This document shows, piece by piece, positions 40,229 to 49,521 of a stretch of DNA of 64,000 nucleotides. Within the stretch, counting starts at the first letter, position 1, and each line of letters opens with the position of its first letter. This stretch comes from Bradyrhizobium sp. Rc3b (GTDB lineage: Bacteria > Pseudomonadota > Alphaproteobacteria > Rhizobiales > Xanthobacteraceae). The stretch lies in contig NZ_FOUS01000002.1 of the NCBI RefSeq assembly GCF_900114915.1, positions 186,001-250,000 of the forward strand, written 5' to 3'. The position numbers were made by a program, and so were the translations under genes. Under the pieces are notes generated by a model. The model was not told where the DNA came from and searched no databases. It was given only the letters and a program-made list of their open reading frames with translations.

Positions 40229-40950
40229 CCGCGCTGCTCGAAGTGAAGAACCTGACCAGAGCGTTCGTTGGATTGGTCGCGGTCAATGACGTCAGCTTCT
40301 CACTGCAGGCGGGCCGCATCACCGCCCTGATCGGGCCGAACGGCGCCGGCAAGACCACCTGCTTCAATCTCGTGGCCGGGGCGCTGAGACCGACCGCCGG
40401 GCAGGTGCTGTTCGAGGGGCGTTCGCTCGAGCGCGAGCCGCCCGAAGCGGTGTGCCGCATGGGCATTGCCCGCACCTTCCAGATCGTTCGGCCGATGAAA
40501 GATATGTCGGTGCTGGAGAATGCCATGGTGGGCGCCTTCAGCTGGACGACGAACGTCAAGGAGGCGCGGGACAAGGCGTATGAGTCGCTCGACAATGTCG
40601 GGCTCGCCGGCAAGGCGAATGCCCGGACGGATCAGCTGACGTTGCCCGATCGCAAGATGCTGGAGATGGCGAAGGCGCTTTCGACCCGCCCCAAGCTGCT
40701 GCTGCTCGACGAAGTGATGGCGGGGCTGCGTCCGACCGAAGCGGCCGGTGTCGTCGGCGTGCTGCACAGGCTCGCCGAGGGCGGACTGACGATCCTGCTG
40801 GTCGAGCACGTGATGCGGATCGTGATGGAGGTGGCATCGACCGTGGTGGTGCTTCACCACGGCGCCAAGATCGCCGAGGGCAAACCGTCAGAGGTGGTGG
40901 CGGATCCTGCGGTGCTGGAAAGTTATCTGGGAGCCGGCTTCCATGCCTGA
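40225..40950 (+). CDS. ABC transporter ATPase (LivG-like)
   Basis: A 241-residue ATPase: Walker A GPNGAGKT, LivG-type ARTFQIVRPMKDMSVLENAM, Walker B LLLLDEVMAGL and LLVEHVMRIV. The signature is the variant LTLPDRKMLEMAKAL instead of LSGGQ-type, which I have seen in rhizobial LivG proteins. Start fixed by the 4-bp overlap with the permease gene; its end overlaps the next ATPase gene by 8 bp. Confidence 0.9.
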   Translation: MTALLEVKNLTRAFVGLVAVNDVSFSLQAGRITALIGPNGAGKTTCFNLVAGALRPTAGQVLFEGRSLEREPPEAVCRMGIARTFQIVRPMKDMSVLENAMVGAFSWTTNVKEARDKAYESLDNVGLAGKANARTDQLTLPDRKMLEMAKALSTRPKLLLLDEVMAGLRPTEAAGVVGVLHRLAEGGLTILLVEHVMRIVMEVASTVVVLHHGAKIAEGKPSEVVADPAVLESYLGAGFHA

Positions 40951-41662
40951 CGACGCGCTTCTCGCCATCGACGATCTGTGCGTGGCCTATGACGGCTCCA
41001 ATGCGCTGAACGGCGTGTCGCTCCGCATCGGCAGGGGTGAACTGATCTGCGTGGTCGGCGCCAACGGCGCCGGCAAGACCTCTCTGATCCGATCAATCGC
41101 GGGGATCGTGCCGTCGTCGGGCGGTTCCGTCAGGCTCGACGGAGTCGATATCTCCCGGCGACCGCCGTGGGACATCTGCGAAATGGGCATCGCTCAGGTC
41201 GCCGAGGGGCGCCAGATCTTCGGTGCGCTCTCTGTCGAGGACAATCTGCTGATCGGAGGCTCGCTGAAGCGGGCCAGGCACGACCGGGCAAACACGCTTG
41301 ATTCCGTCTATCACCTGTTCGGGCGACTTCGCGAACGCCGCGACCAGCTCGCCGGCACGCTCTCCGGCGGCGAGCAGCAGATGCTGGCGATCGGTCGCGC
41401 GATCATGTCGAAGCCGGAAATCGTGATGTTCGACGAGCCGTCGATCGGGCTGTCGCCGGCGCTGACCGACGTCATGTTCGGCGTCGTCAAATCCCTCAAC
41501 GAGCAGGGCATCACGGTCCTTCTCGTCGAGCAGAATGTCGCCAAGTCGCTCGCGCTGAGCAGCCGCGGCTATGTGCTCGAGAACGGCTCCGTGGTGTTAC
41601 ACGGATCGAGCCGTGATCTGCTCGAGAACCCCGATGTCCAGCGCGCCTATTTGGGATTGTGA
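40943..41662 (+). CDS. ABC transporter ATPase (LivF-like)
   Basis: A 239-residue ATPase: Walker A GANGAGKTS, EMGIAQVAEGRQIFGALSVE (LivF signature), LSGGEQQMLAIGRAIMS, Walker B IVMFDEPSIGLSP and LLVEQNVAKSLALS. With the LivH, LivM and LivG-like proteins and the binding protein at 47365 it completes an inner-membrane importer. Confidence 0.9.
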   Translation: MPDDALLAIDDLCVAYDGSNALNGVSLRIGRGELICVVGANGAGKTSLIRSIAGIVPSSGGSVRLDGVDISRRPPWDICEMGIAQVAEGRQIFGALSVEDNLLIGGSLKRARHDRANTLDSVYHLFGRLRERRDQLAGTLSGGEQQMLAIGRAIMSKPEIVMFDEPSIGLSPALTDVMFGVVKSLNEQGITVLLVEQNVAKSLALSSRGYVLENGSVVLHGSSRDLLENPDVQRAYLGL

Positions 41663-41764
41663 GGCGCGCCGTCTCGGCGAGGCGTCGGACATTGCCGCTC
41701 TCGTTGCCGCCGCTTGGTCCACCGTTCCCCGGCTGTTGCAGCCGCTCTCGCTTGGGTCTCACTT

Positions 41765-42529
41765 ATGAACACTGCCACTGCTCTCCTGATCGAGCGTGAT
41801 CAAGACCTGGTCACGGTCACGATGAACCGGCCGCCGGCCAATGCGCTGAATGCTCAACTCATCGTCGAGTTGCTGGAGGCGATCCGGCGCTTTGCCGATG
41901 ACGAGAAACCGCCCGGCATCGTGCTCACCGGAGGCGGCGACCGCTTCTTCAGCGCAGGCGGCGACATCAAGGAAGTCGTCGGGATCGATGTCGCGAGGCC
42001 GCGCATCCGGTTCTTCCACGAACTTCTCGTGGCGATGGAGAACTATCCGGGTCCGATCGTCTGCGCCGTCCGCGGGTATGCGGTCGGAGGCGCTCTGGAG
42101 TTTCTGCTGCATGCGGACTATGTCGTGGCCGATGCGGCGTGCAAGATTGGGTTCCCGGAAATCAACCACGGCCTGCTGCCGGTGACCAAAGGCATGCGCC
42201 GGGCCGTCGAGAAGCTCGGCGTGCGGGCGGCACAAGAGCTGCTGTATTGGGGCGAGCTCGTCGGCGCGGAGCGCGCCGTGGCGATTGGCGCTGTGAACGA
42301 GATCGTCGCGACCGAGGAGGTCGCGTCCCGAGCGCGAGACGTGTGCGGCGCGTTGCGGCAGAAAGACCGCAAGCTGTTCCACGCCATCAAACGATCGCTC
42401 AACCTCACCAGGCAAATGAGTGATCAGGCGCTCGAAGAAATGACCGTGGCCGACCTCGACGCCTATGTCACAGACGAGAGCTCGATTAATGTGCGTGCGA
42501 GGTTTTTGTCAAGGAACAGTAAGGGCTGA
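41765..42529 (+). CDS. enoyl-CoA hydratase/isomerase family protein 1
   Basis: A 254-residue crotonase-fold protein: VTMNRPPANALNAQLIVELL, oxyanion strand FSAGGDIKE, AVRGYAVGGALEFLLHADYV and GFPEINHGLLP. Both catalytic acid positions are Glu (GGALE and FPE), so hydratase or related acyl-CoA chemistry is plausible. It lies between the transporter and the creatininase-like gene, starting 102 bp after the LivF-like stop. Confidence 0.85.
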   Translation: MNTATALLIERDQDLVTVTMNRPPANALNAQLIVELLEAIRRFADDEKPPGIVLTGGGDRFFSAGGDIKEVVGIDVARPRIRFFHELLVAMENYPGPIVCAVRGYAVGGALEFLLHADYVVADAACKIGFPEINHGLLPVTKGMRRAVEKLGVRAAQELLYWGELVGAERAVAIGAVNEIVATEEVASRARDVCGALRQKDRKLFHAIKRSLNLTRQMSDQALEEMTVADLDAYVTDESSINVRARFLSRNSKG

Positions 42530-43324
42530 ATGATGGCGCGCGGATATCCCGATCAGATCTATCTGGAGCAGATGAGCCACGAGGAAGTCGCCGCGGCGCT
42601 GGCCGATGGGTGCACGACGGTGGTGATCCCGCTGGGGGCCGTCGAGCAGCATGGACCGCATTTGTCTTTGGGCATGGATGCGGATCATGCCGATGCTCTG
42701 GCCGAGCGGATCGCGCGCAGCCGCGGCAACACGCTGGTGGCGCCGACCATCAGGGTCGGCTGCTCGTCTCACCATCTGCCATTCCCGGGCACGATCTCGC
42801 TGCGGCCGGAGACGCTAGAAGCGATTTGTGTCGATTATTGCACGAGCCTGGCGCGGCACGGCTTCAAGCGCATCCTGATTCACTCGGCCCACATCGGCAA
42901 TTTTCCGGTCCTGAAGGACATGCTCGGTCGCTTGCGTGGGGCCGTCCCCTCGGATGTTGCGATCCAGGCATTCGTCGTCTCGACGAAATGGATCGACACG
43001 TGGCGCGATGCGGTGCGCGAAGCCGGAGGAGACGTGTCGGCTGTCGGCGGCCACGCCGATATCGCTGAGACGTCGCTGATGATGGTCATTCGGCCCGACA
43101 GCGTCAGACCGGACCGCTTCGAGGTGGGCCATCTTGGCGGCTTGTCGGAGGCTGACCTCGAGCTGATGTGGAAGAACGGCATCCGATCGGTTTCGCATAA
43201 CGGCGTGATCGGAAGTCCGTTCGGCTCGAGCCACAGCATCGGCGAAGCGTGCCTCGCGGCGGTCGCCGAGTTGCTGATCAAGACCTTCGATAGCGAGGCC
43301 GGAGACGACAGCGCCCGCCGTTGA
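42530..43324 (+). CDS. creatininase-family amidohydrolase
   Basis: A 264-residue protein of the creatininase fold: TTVVIPLGAVEQHGPHLSLG (metal Glu and His), MDADHADALAERIA (metal Asp), HSAHIGNFPVLKD in place of the usual NGHGGN, and GGHADIAETSLMM with the late Glu. The family hydrolyses amide bonds in cyclic or formamide substrates and also includes riboflavin-pathway formamide hydrolases. In this operon ring opening or formamide removal from the imported compound is possible. It starts at the base after the previous stop, with a second ATG three bases later. Confidence 0.82.
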   Translation: MMARGYPDQIYLEQMSHEEVAAALADGCTTVVIPLGAVEQHGPHLSLGMDADHADALAERIARSRGNTLVAPTIRVGCSSHHLPFPGTISLRPETLEAICVDYCTSLARHGFKRILIHSAHIGNFPVLKDMLGRLRGAVPSDVAIQAFVVSTKWIDTWRDAVREAGGDVSAVGGHADIAETSLMMVIRPDSVRPDRFEVGHLGGLSEADLELMWKNGIRSVSHNGVIGSPFGSSHSIGEACLAAVAELLIKTFDSEAGDDSARR

Positions 43325-43385
43325 CGGTCAGCCCGTCCGCTGCGCGGCGAAGATTCCCGCGGCGTCTGCCATGTTGCGAATACTG

Positions 43386-43408
43386 ACAGCATAAAATTCG
43401 GAAAGCTT
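43386..43408. promoter_or_regulatory. second copy of the CAGCATAAAAT element
   Basis: ACAGCATAAAAT followed by an AAGCTT, matching the element at 37151-37173 with small gaps. It lies 84-106 bp upstream of the luciferase-like gene in a 167-bp gap, so a second promoter may sit here. Confidence 0.4.
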
Positions 43409-43491
43409 GACTACGGAACGCGGCTTTCGGGCGAAAATATCGCCCCGCCTATGAAACCCTCTGGCATCTCGAAAGCTAAGAGGATTGAGAC

Positions 43492-44625
43492 ATGGCACTT
43501 ACGTTCGGGTTCTGGTCTGAACAGGAAACCCAGGTCGGCCACAGTTACTCGCGCAGGCTTCACGAACTCGTCGACGAAGTCCGTCTGGCCGAGAAAGTCG
43601 GCTTCGACTGTGTCGCGCTCTCCGAGCAGCACGTGGCACTGGGCGGGATCTCGAGCTCGGCGCCCGAAGTGGTGTTCGGCTATCTGGCCGCGGTGACGTC
43701 GCGCGTCAAGCTGCGCGCAGCCGTGACGCTGATGCCGCAGCGCATCAACCACGCCTTGCGTTCGGCCGAGCGGCTTGCGGTGACCGACATCCTGTCCAAC
43801 GGCCGCATGGAATTCTACGGCGGCCGCGCCAACACCACCATCGCGATGCGGGCGTTCAACGTCGATCCGAACGAAACGCTGGCGCAGATGGAAGAAGGAC
43901 TGGCGCTGCTGAAAAGGGCGATGCGCCAGGACATTTTCACGTTTGACGGCAAGTACTACCAGATCCCTCCGCGCCAGCTGGTTCCGAAGCCGCTGCAGAA
44001 GCCGCATCCGGTGATCGGGATCGCGGCGACCAGCGAGCGCAGTCACGTCTGGGCGGCCTCGCAGGGTTTCGCCGTGATGAGCAGCAACATCTATCAGGGC
44101 TGGGAAGCGCAACAGAAGCTGATCGGTGCCTATCAGAAGAACTGGAAACGCGACGAGGGGGGACCGCTGCAGCGTCCGCGTATCGGCATTCCGCTGTTCA
44201 TCGGTATCGGGAAAACGGACGAGCAGGCCAAGGCGGATTATGCCGGCCCACTGATGCACTATGCCAAGATCTCGACCGATGCCTATCCTCGTCTCGCGGC
44301 GATTGCCGATGACTATAAGTACATGGGAGAGAGCGTGCCGTCGATGGAGCGTGCCGCCAACGACTGGGACTATCTGGTCAACGAGTCGGCCACGACGGTG
44401 TGCGGCAGCCCCGATACGGTCATTCGTCAGATCGAGAAGTTCGAGGCCATGGGGATCGACGAGGTGCTGCTGCACATGGACTCGGTCCCGCACGAAAAGA
44501 TCATGGAAGCGATCGACATGGTCGGTCGCTACGTCATCCCGCATTTCAACGACAGAAACAACGTCGTGCGGCCGACCGAGGAGATCCTCGGGCAGATCCG
44601 GCTGATGCGGACCCAGAACAAGTAA
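43492..44625 (+). CDS. luciferase-like (LLM class) flavin-dependent monooxygenase
   Basis: A 377-residue bacterial-luciferase-fold oxidoreductase: TFGFWSEQETQVGHSYSRRL, ELVDEVRLAEKVGFDCVALS EQHVAL, ILSNGRMEFYGGRANTT, and a late VCGSPDTVIRQIEKFEAMGI DEVLLHMDS. The EQH block is typical of the FMN-dependent group. It needs reduced flavin, likely from the reductase at 37684, and would insert oxygen into the CoA-linked or free substrate. It is separated from the creatininase gene by 167 bp that includes a repeated element and probably its own promoter. Confidence 0.88.
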   Translation: MALTFGFWSEQETQVGHSYSRRLHELVDEVRLAEKVGFDCVALSEQHVALGGISSSAPEVVFGYLAAVTSRVKLRAAVTLMPQRINHALRSAERLAVTDILSNGRMEFYGGRANTTIAMRAFNVDPNETLAQMEEGLALLKRAMRQDIFTFDGKYYQIPPRQLVPKPLQKPHPVIGIAATSERSHVWAASQGFAVMSSNIYQGWEAQQKLIGAYQKNWKRDEGGPLQRPRIGIPLFIGIGKTDEQAKADYAGPLMHYAKISTDAYPRLAAIADDYKYMGESVPSMERAANDWDYLVNESATTVCGSPDTVIRQIEKFEAMGIDEVLLHMDSVPHEKIMEAIDMVGRYVIPHFNDRNNVVRPTEEILGQIRLMRTQNK

Positions 44626-44641
44626 TCCAGCGGTGAAATCA

Positions 44642-45421
44642 ATGTCTCAATACGGCTACAAGTACCTGATCGTCGAACAGCGCGCCACAGGCGTCGCGAT
44701 CGTCACGATGAACCGACCGGAGATCCTCAACGCGATCAACTGGGAGATGCACGAGGAGCTCGAAGACGTCTTCGTCAAGCTGGATCACGACAGCTCTGTC
44801 AACGCGATCGTTCTCACCGGTGCGGGCCGCGGATTTTGCTCCGGTGGCGATCAGAAGTCGCTGGATAAGGGGACGCTGCCGTCCCCGACGCGCAGCGGTC
44901 GCCACCTCATCCGCAACATGCTGGAAGTCGAAGTGCCGATCGTCGCGGCCGTCAACGGGGTCGCGGTCGGCCTGGGTGCCACGCTCGCGCTGTTCTGCGA
45001 CGTGATCTATGCGAGCTCGACAGCTCGTTTCGCCGACACGCACGTTAATGCCGGCGTTGTCGCGGGCGATGGCGGCGCGGTGATCTGGCCGCTGCTGATG
45101 GGGCCGGTGCGTGCGAAGCACTATCTGATGACCGGCGAATTCATCTCCGCCGAGAAAGCGGCTGCTATCGGCATGATCAACGAGGTGGTCGCGGACGGTA
45201 ACGTTCTCGATGCCGCGATCGAATACGCCGAACTGCTGGCAAGCGGGCCGAAGGAATCGATCGTGTGGACCAAGTACAGCGTCAATAAGATCATCAAGCA
45301 GTATGCCCACCTGCTGCTCGACACTTCTGCGGCGCTGGAGATGTTGACCTTCAAGTCGCCCGAGAGGGCCGAGGCGGTAGCCGCCTTCGCGGCCAAGCGC
45401 AAGCGTTTCGCGGAGCGATGA
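44642..45421 (+). CDS. enoyl-CoA hydratase/isomerase family protein 2
   Basis: A 259-residue crotonase-fold protein: VTMNRPEILNAINWEMHEEL, GRGFCSGGDQKSLDKG, AVNGVAVGLGATLALFCDVI, FADTHVNAGVVAGDGGAVIW. The first usual acidic position (Glu in GGxxE) is Leu here and the second site reads GVVAGDGG, so it is probably not a simple hydratase; an isomerase or C-C hydrolase-like role is possible. Start at ATG 44642; a GTG at 44633 is also in frame. The acyl-CoA synthetase gene follows one base after the stop. Confidence 0.85.
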   Translation: MSQYGYKYLIVEQRATGVAIVTMNRPEILNAINWEMHEELEDVFVKLDHDSSVNAIVLTGAGRGFCSGGDQKSLDKGTLPSPTRSGRHLIRNMLEVEVPIVAAVNGVAVGLGATLALFCDVIYASSTARFADTHVNAGVVAGDGGAVIWPLLMGPVRAKHYLMTGEFISAEKAAAIGMINEVVADGNVLDAAIEYAELLASGPKESIVWTKYSVNKIIKQYAHLLLDTSAALEMLTFKSPERAEAVAAFAAKRKRFAER

Positions 45422-45422
45422 G

Positions 45423-47288
45423 ATGAACGTCGCTGCGATTAGATCCGGCGCCCAGTTGGCCGATACGACCATCGCGCAACTTTTGGCTGCGCGACTTGCG
45501 GAGCGGCCCGACAAGATCGCCGTGCAACAAAAGCGTCACGGCGCCTGGACCGCCATGACGTGGGGCGCCTATGCGCAGCGTGTCGTGAACCTGGCCAGCG
45601 CGCTGCAGCGTGCTGGTCTCGAGCGCGGCGATCGGGTCGCGATCATGGGCGATTCGTCCGAGGAATGGTTGATCGCCGACATGGCCACGATGTGCGCCGG
45701 CGGCGTCATGGTAGGCGTGTACTTCACCTCGTCACCTGAAGAAGTGGCTTACTGTCTCACGGATTCAGGCGCGAAGTTCGCGTTCGTCGGCGGGGAGCAG
45801 CAGCTTCGCATCGTGATCGCCTCCAATCAGGCCGAACAGCTCCGCGGCATCATCGTGCTCGACCCGGATTGGACCGGCGAGGCCACGGCGTCGATCAAGT
45901 CGCTGGCCGACTTTGTCGGAGCACACGACGTCGATGCGCATGATTATCTGCAGAAGGAGAGCGCGACAGCAAAGGCGTCCGATGTCGTCAGCATCGGCTA
46001 TACGTCCGGGACGACCGGGAACCCCAAAGGCGCCATGCTGACGCACCTTTCCATTCTCGCCGGCGTTCATTGCATCACCCTGTTCGGCCCCAGCATGCGC
46101 GAGGAGGAACATCGGGTGGTGGTGCATTTGCCGATGTCGCATACCGTCGCGCGCGGGCAGGCGACGACGTTGCCGCTGATCGCCGACGCAGTTCCTTATT
46201 TCGGCGAGACGACCGCGGACTTCGCCCAGACGATCAAAGAGGTGAAGCCGACCTACTACATGGCGCCGCCGCGGTTCTACCAGCGTTTTGCGACGCAAAT
46301 TCTCAGCAAGGTGCATCCCGCCGGCGGCGCGGGAGATCAGAACTACACGCTCGCCATGACGATCGCGCGCAGGGCGCTCGAAGACCGCCAGGGCGGCCAC
46401 GAAGACGCCTTCGTCTCGAAACTATTCGCGGCCTGCCGCGAGCAAGTGTTCCTGCCGCTGCTCGCGGAGGTCGGTTTCGACGAGCTGAAGGTCGCGTTCA
46501 CCTCGTCGGCGGCGATGCCGTCCGAGCTGATGTCGCTGTGGCAGCTGTGGGGCTTGCAGCTCAAGGAGTGCTACGGCCAGACCGAATTGGTCGGTGCCAA
46601 TCTGGTGCAGATGGCGGAGTGGCCGAAGGCCGGCAACGTCGGGGTCCCGTTGCCGGATCCGGCTTGGGAAACCGCCGTGCTCCAGGACGGCGAGATGATC
46701 GTCCGTGGACCGGGATTGTTCGCGGGCTATTGGAACAAGCCGGACGAAACGAAGGCCGCGCTTCGCGACGGCTGGCTCTACACCGGCGACATCGTCGAAG
46801 TGTCGCCGGAAGGAACCTTCAAGCTGGTCGACCGGAAGAAGGAAATCATCAACACGTCGAACGGTAAATCGATCAGCCCAACTCAGATCGAAAACGAGCT
46901 GAGGCACAGCCCCTTCATCTCCGAAGCGGCGGTCATCGGCGAGGGGCGAAAATATCTCACCGCCCTGATCGAAGTGGATGCTACCGCCACACTGGACTGG
47001 GCGAAGTCGCGCGACGACAAGATCACAGGTTACGCCGACCTGGCAGCCTCCGAGATCGTCAACCGGCTGATCGAGGCGGAGATCGGCAAGGCCAACGGAA
47101 GGCTGGCGCGAGCCGAGCAGATCAAGGCGTTCCGCATTCTGCCGGAGGAGCTGTCGCTCGAGAACGGCGTGATGACGCCGACGCGGAAGAAGCGTCGCAA
47201 GCAGATCAACGAGCGCTATCAGTCGCTGATCGCATCTCTCTACGACGAAACCGAGGAAAAGCTGATCAAGGCCGAGATGGGCCTTTGA
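45423..47288 (+). CDS. AMP-forming acyl-CoA synthetase (long-chain/FAA1-like)
   Basis: A 621-residue adenylate-forming ligase: P-loop SIGYTSGTTGNPKGAMLTHL, CYGQTELVGANLVQ, YTGDIVEVSPEGTFKLVDRK and KEIINTSNGKSISPTQIENE, with the MTPTRKKRRKQIN end of the FAA1-like subgroup. It activates a carboxylic acid to its CoA thioester. With a Liv-type importer and crotonase-fold enzymes this is the entry step of the pathway. Confidence 0.9.
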   Translation: MNVAAIRSGAQLADTTIAQLLAARLAERPDKIAVQQKRHGAWTAMTWGAYAQRVVNLASALQRAGLERGDRVAIMGDSSEEWLIADMATMCAGGVMVGVYFTSSPEEVAYCLTDSGAKFAFVGGEQQLRIVIASNQAEQLRGIIVLDPDWTGEATASIKSLADFVGAHDVDAHDYLQKESATAKASDVVSIGYTSGTTGNPKGAMLTHLSILAGVHCITLFGPSMREEEHRVVVHLPMSHTVARGQATTLPLIADAVPYFGETTADFAQTIKEVKPTYYMAPPRFYQRFATQILSKVHPAGGAGDQNYTLAMTIARRALEDRQGGHEDAFVSKLFAACREQVFLPLLAEVGFDELKVAFTSSAAMPSELMSLWQLWGLQLKECYGQTELVGANLVQMAEWPKAGNVGVPLPDPAWETAVLQDGEMIVRGPGLFAGYWNKPDETKAALRDGWLYTGDIVEVSPEGTFKLVDRKKEIINTSNGKSISPTQIENELRHSPFISEAAVIGEGRKYLTALIEVDATATLDWAKSRDDKITGYADLAASEIVNRLIEAEIGKANGRLARAEQIKAFRILPEELSLENGVMTPTRKKRRKQINERYQSLIASLYDETEEKLIKAEMGL

Positions 47289-47364
47289 CGTCGGCGGTCG
47301 CTCCCCAAACCTACGAAGCTACTAGTCAAGATACAGTTCACTCCTTCAGCAACAGGACATCGAG

Positions 47365-48588
47365 ATGACCAAGCGAAGCGGAATCACGCGGCGGACGATT
47401 GTCGGAAGCGGATTGGGAATTGCGGCAGGCCTGGTATCAAGGCCATCGTTTGCGGCGACCACGAAAGTGAAGGTCGGAGCGATCATGCCCAGCAGCGGCG
47501 TGCTGGCGTTTCCCGGTCAGGCCTGCGTGCGCGGCATCGATCTCGGCGCCAAATTCGCGCGTGAGAAGTTCGGCCTCGACATCGAGATCGTTCACGCCGA
47601 CACGCAAAGCCGTCCGGAGAACGGCCGGATTGCCGCCGAGAGCCTGATCCGGCAGGGCTGCACCGTGCTGATCGGCGCGTGGGATTCCGGCGCCACCATT
47701 TCGGCGCTGCAGGCCTGCGAGGCCGCCAAGGTGCCGATGGTGGTCCACATCGCGAGCGCCACCCAGGTGACTTCGCAGGGCTTCACCCAAGTGTTCCGCT
47801 ATTACCCCACGTCGCTGACCATCGTGCGGCAATCGCTGGCCGAGCTGAAGTCCGTGCTCGGCACGCTGAGGGATCCGCCGAGCAGCGCCGTCGTTCTCCA
47901 TCTCAACAACACGATGGGGCAGTCGACGGCGGCCAGCATCGATCAGGCGTGGAAGGAGGTAGGTGTTCCGCTCAAGATCGCGCAGTACGTTGCCTATGAC
48001 GAGAAGGCCAAGGACCTGTCGGTGGAAGTAGCCAAGGCGAAAGCGTCGGGTGCCGATGCCTTGATCTCGGTCACGCGCGTCAACGACGCGATCATGATCG
48101 CGCGCGAATGCATCAAGCAGGGCTGGGATCCCAAGATGGTGTTTTCGCCTAACTCCAACGGCGTGTCGGACAAGGCGTATCATGACGCGCTCGGAAAGTA
48201 CGGTGACGGTCCGGTTCTGTCGGCGTTGTGGCTCAATCCCAAGGGCACCGAGACCGACAAGATCATGAAGATGTTCGCGGCCGACTACCCGCGCGACTGG
48301 TTCGATGCCAATGCGGGCTGCGCGTTCGAGGCGGTGCAGATCGTCGCAGATGCCGTGACGCGGGCGGCGTCGCCGGAGTCACCAGCGATTCACGGCGCGC
48401 TCAAGACGACCGACATGAAGCCTTTCCTGATGTACGGCGACAACACCAAGTTCGACGAGACCGGCCAGAACATCCACTGTTCGATGGTGATGCTGCAGGG
48501 TTTGAAAGGCAGGCCGCGGGTGGTGGCTCCAAAGGCCATCGCGGAAGCGTCGCTCGAATATCCGCTTGCGCCTTACAGCAAACGCTGA
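47365..48588 (+). CDS. periplasmic substrate-binding protein of the Liv-type transporter
   Basis: A 407-residue LivK-type binding protein with a Tat-like signal (GITRRTIVGSGLGIAAGLVS, RRT before the hydrophobic stretch; cleavage near FAA-TTK). Mature start KVKVGAIMPSSGVLAFPGQA, ligand pocket region LIGAWDSGATISALQACEAA and GADALISVTRVNDAIMIARE. It delivers the substrate to the LivHMGF-type importer. It is encoded about 6 kb downstream of the permeases, within the same + strand series. Tat export hints at cofactor-free but folded export. Confidence 0.87.
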   Translation: MTKRSGITRRTIVGSGLGIAAGLVSRPSFAATTKVKVGAIMPSSGVLAFPGQACVRGIDLGAKFAREKFGLDIEIVHADTQSRPENGRIAAESLIRQGCTVLIGAWDSGATISALQACEAAKVPMVVHIASATQVTSQGFTQVFRYYPTSLTIVRQSLAELKSVLGTLRDPPSSAVVLHLNNTMGQSTAASIDQAWKEVGVPLKIAQYVAYDEKAKDLSVEVAKAKASGADALISVTRVNDAIMIARECIKQGWDPKMVFSPNSNGVSDKAYHDALGKYGDGPVLSALWLNPKGTETDKIMKMFAADYPRDWFDANAGCAFEAVQIVADAVTRAASPESPAIHGALKTTDMKPFLMYGDNTKFDETGQNIHCSMVMLQGLKGRPRVVAPKAIAEASLEYPLAPYSKR

Positions 48589-48660
48589 GCTCGTCCCGTG
48601 CGGCCCCGCGAAAGTGTCGTGGGGTCGCGGTCGTCAAATACCGAGGCAGGGACGTGCGAG

Positions 48661-49521
48661 CTAGGGCAAACTGTCCGAATTTATCAGGCGCGACCGCTCG
48701 GCAAGGAAGCGGCGAGGGCTCTGTCCCATCGTCTTCTTGAACATCGTGATGAACGCGCTGGGCGTTTCGTAGCCCAGTTCCAGCGACACGGCCTGGACCG
48801 AACTGCCCGCCGTGAGGCGTTGCATGGCGATCAGAATGTGGAGACGCTGGCGCCAGCGCCCGAAGGTCATCCCTGTTTCCTTGGCGATGAAGCGTGCGAA
48901 CGTGCTCTCGCTCATTGCGTAGCGCGAGGCGACTTCGTCCATCGTGCTGCGGTCGCCCGGATTATTCAACAAGGAATTGGCGAGGTGTTGAAGACGGGCG
49001 TCGGGGGAGATCGGCAGATACATTTCATCCGTCGTCGGCATCTGCACGAGTTCGTCGAGCAATACCCGGCCGAGACGGCTGGTCGGTCCTTCCAGCGGAT
49101 AGAGCGGTGGGAACACCGAGAGGCGGTGGATCAATTCGCGCACCAGCGACGTGATCATCAGCGTGCAGCAGGTCCGCGGCAGCATGCTGACCTGTGGATC
49201 GATGAACACGGTGTAGAGTTTGCCGAAATCGGCCACGCAATTGCTGTGCTGCACGCCGGCCGGGATCCATACCGCGCCTTGCGGAGGTACGATCCACAAG
49301 CCGCCAGGCGCCCGGCACATCACCGAGCCATGAGATGCGACGACCAATTGGCCTTTGCGGTGTGAGTGCAGCGGTAGGTCGTCGTTGTCTTTGCTGGTTT
49401 CGAGACAGAATGAAGTGACGGGACGATCGAACTGATCCGGATCGACCGGATCATAGTTGATCCGAAGATCGGGCAGATCCATTCGCGCAAAATCCGGATC
49501 GAACTCGGTCTCGGGCGGCAT
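48661..49521 (-). CDS. AraC-family transcriptional regulator
   Basis: A 286-residue regulator: N-terminal cupin-like sensor (LHSHRKGQLVVASHGSVMCR, GLWIVPPQGAVWIPAGVQHS) and C-terminal AraC DNA-binding domain (VASRYAMSESTFARFIAKET, GMTFGRWRQRLHILIAMQRL, LGYETPSAFITMFKKTMGQS). It faces away from aceE with 369 bp between the starts and converges with the binding-protein gene. It could control either the catabolic operon or the pyruvate dehydrogenase operon. A relic of a paralogue is at 34590. Confidence 0.9.
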   Translation of the reverse strand: MPPETEFDPDFARMDLPDLRINYDPVDPDQFDRPVTSFCLETSKDNDDLPLHSHRKGQLVVASHGSVMCRAPGGLWIVPPQGAVWIPAGVQHSNCVADFGKLYTVFIDPQVSMLPRTCCTLMITSLVRELIHRLSVFPPLYPLEGPTSRLGRVLLDELVQMPTTDEMYLPISPDARLQHLANSLLNNPGDRSTMDEVASRYAMSESTFARFIAKETGMTFGRWRQRLHILIAMQRLTAGSSVQAVSLELGYETPSAFITMFKKTMGQSPRRFLAERSRLINSDSLP

